A stretch of DNA of 6,855 nucleotides from positions 1 through 6,855 of the forward strand of contig CABUTL010000076.1 of assembly GCA_902494375.1 (NCBI GenBank), in the 5' to 3' direction. How positions within the stretch are numbered: position 1 is the stretch's first letter; each line of letters opens with the position of its first letter. Source of the DNA: an uncultured Collinsella sp. GTDB lineage: Bacteria; Actinomycetota; Coriobacteriia; Coriobacteriales; Coriobacteriaceae. The notes under the pieces are model-generated. The model saw only the letters and a program-made list of their open reading frames with translations. It did no database searches and was not told the origin of the DNA. This document shows, piece by piece, positions 6,205 to 6,855 of this stretch. The translations under genes were made by a program, and so were the position numbers.

Positions 6205-6672
6205 ATGGACGACCAAAACCAGAACAATATGTTTATGCCGACGCAGGGGGAAGATACTTCCACGCAGCCGCCACGGTTCCATCGCCCCCACATCTCGCAA
6301 GAGCCCATTAATGATCCGGAGCCCGAGTATGTGACGAGAAATCGATATCAAACACTCGAGGATGCCCAAACGGGGCGTAAACATATGGGCGTCGCCTCGG
6401 GAGACCCTGTATATCTGAAAGACGCACCATTATCTAAAAACAGCGCAGCTAGTGATGAGCCGATGAAAGCATCCGCCACTCATCAACAAAGAGGTCCTCG
6501 ACCAAAGCAAACCTTGACGCATTCGGCTCGCTATCTCGAAACGCCAAAACAGGGAAAATCAATCTTCGTTTCATCAAGTAAACGACGCAAGCAGCATCGA
6601 CTGACAATCCTGCTTTTGATCATTGTGGCCATAGCAGTTGCCCTTGTTATTCGATTTATCTTCTTTAAATAA
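6205..6672 (+). CDS. Uncharacterised protein with a C-terminal membrane anchor
   Basis: I do not recognise this 155-residue protein. Residues 1-125 are polar and rich in Pro, Gln, Thr and Ser with no clear domain, and are probably largely disordered. A basic cluster (SKRRKQHR, 125-132) is followed by one hydrophobic segment (about 133-153) and a final FFK. This predicts a tail-anchored protein with its bulk in the cytoplasm, by the positive-inside rule. There is no signal peptide, metal motif or enzyme motif. The start is supported by AAAGGG 4 nt upstream of the ATG; the stop is TAA. Its base use is more AT-rich than that of the tilS-hpt-ftsH genes. It stands alone, divergent from hsp20 and convergent with the rRNA operon. 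The long open frame, ribosome site and sensible topology favour a real gene. Confidence 0.7.
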   Translation: MDDQNQNNMFMPTQGEDTSTQPPRFHRPHISQEPINDPEPEYVTRNRYQTLEDAQTGRKHMGVASGDPVYLKDAPLSKNSAASDEPMKASATHQQRGPRPKQTLTHSARYLETPKQGKSIFVSSSKRRKQHRLTILLLIIVAIAVALVIRFIFFK

Positions 6673-6739
6673 AGGCTGAATACCAAAAACGATAAGATCG
6701 TCTGGTGTAATAGAGTCATTTACGCCCCATAAACGCAAA

Positions 6740-6767
6740 AAGGGGGAGGCCGCGAGGCCTCCCCCTT
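6740..6767 (-). terminator. Rho-independent terminator of the rRNA operon
   Basis: A perfect 12-bp GC-rich stem pairs 6740-6751 with 6756-6767 over a 4-nt loop. On the minus strand it is followed by a run of five T's. It lies about 35 bp past the 5S rRNA 3' end. On the plus strand the T tract is poor, although it may also slow transcripts leaving the tail-anchored protein gene. Confidence 0.9.
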
Positions 6768-6801
6768 CTCAGTTCAAGCGTACGGCTCGGTGCCGTCCAC
6801 C

Positions 6802-6855
6802 GGTCAGCGGCGCCCTGGCCTCCCACGGGCTGACCCCGCAGTACTCTCGGCGCGA
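6802..6855 (-). rRNA. rrf: 5S ribosomal RNA, 3' part (cut by the window edge)
   Basis: Read on the minus strand, the edge shows the conserved 3' half of 5S rRNA. A CGCCGAGAGTACTGCGGGG block (loop E and helix IV) is followed by CCCGTGGGAG and then GGGCGCCGCTGACC, which should be the 3' strand of helix I. The 5' half lies outside the window, so the exact 3' end (about 6802) is inferred from the helix I position. The rRNA operon would extend to the right, with the 23S gene upstream of it. A small hairpin (6782-6796) lies between the gene and its terminator. Confidence 0.85.

Overview
The window looks like a chromosomal segment of a moderately high-GC actinobacterium, most likely a gut Coriobacteriia member of the Collinsella type. 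This is a judgement from gene order, protein style and base composition, not from a database search. It is mainly a housekeeping region with a short accessory-looking left edge and a regulatory-rich right third.

Layout. Positions 1-135 hold no recognisable gene but carry a cluster of perfect hairpins that resembles an end of an IS200/IS605-type element. A minus-strand terminator at 141-172 follows. The minus-strand operon tilS - hpt - ftsH then fills 184-4555: tRNA(Ile) lysidine synthase, hypoxanthine phosphoribosyltransferase, and the membrane AAA+ zinc protease FtsH. This order is the one conserved in many Gram-positive bacteria. A YycJ/WalJ-like metallo-beta-lactamase-fold hydrolase diverges from tilS, with starts only 48 bp apart, and runs to 5413. 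It converges on a small heat-shock protein (Hsp20/IbpA family, 5496-5927, minus). One bidirectional terminator at 5428-5463 serves both. A 277-bp divergent intergenic region follows, with two clear inverted repeats and a structured hsp20 leader. It is followed by an uncharacterised 155-residue protein with a single C-terminal membrane anchor (6205-6672, plus). The right edge carries the terminator and 3' part of a 5S rRNA gene on the minus strand, so an rRNA operon ends here.

How the genes work together. FtsH (membrane-protein quality control) and Hsp20 (holdase chaperone) are both proteostasis proteins but lie in separate transcription units. tilS, hpt and ftsH are probably co-transcribed: there is no terminator between them, and hpt and ftsH are 1 nt apart. 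hpt-ftsH may also have its own extended -10 promoter. The most interesting regulatory region is upstream of hsp20, where a HAIR-like repeat, an AT-rich palindrome and a leader that can fold over the Shine-Dalgarno suggest heat-responsive control.

No complete novel defence or mobile system is visible. The candidates for something undescribed are the hairpin array at the left edge, the open frame after the tilS stop, the hsp20 leader and the tail-anchored orphan protein.
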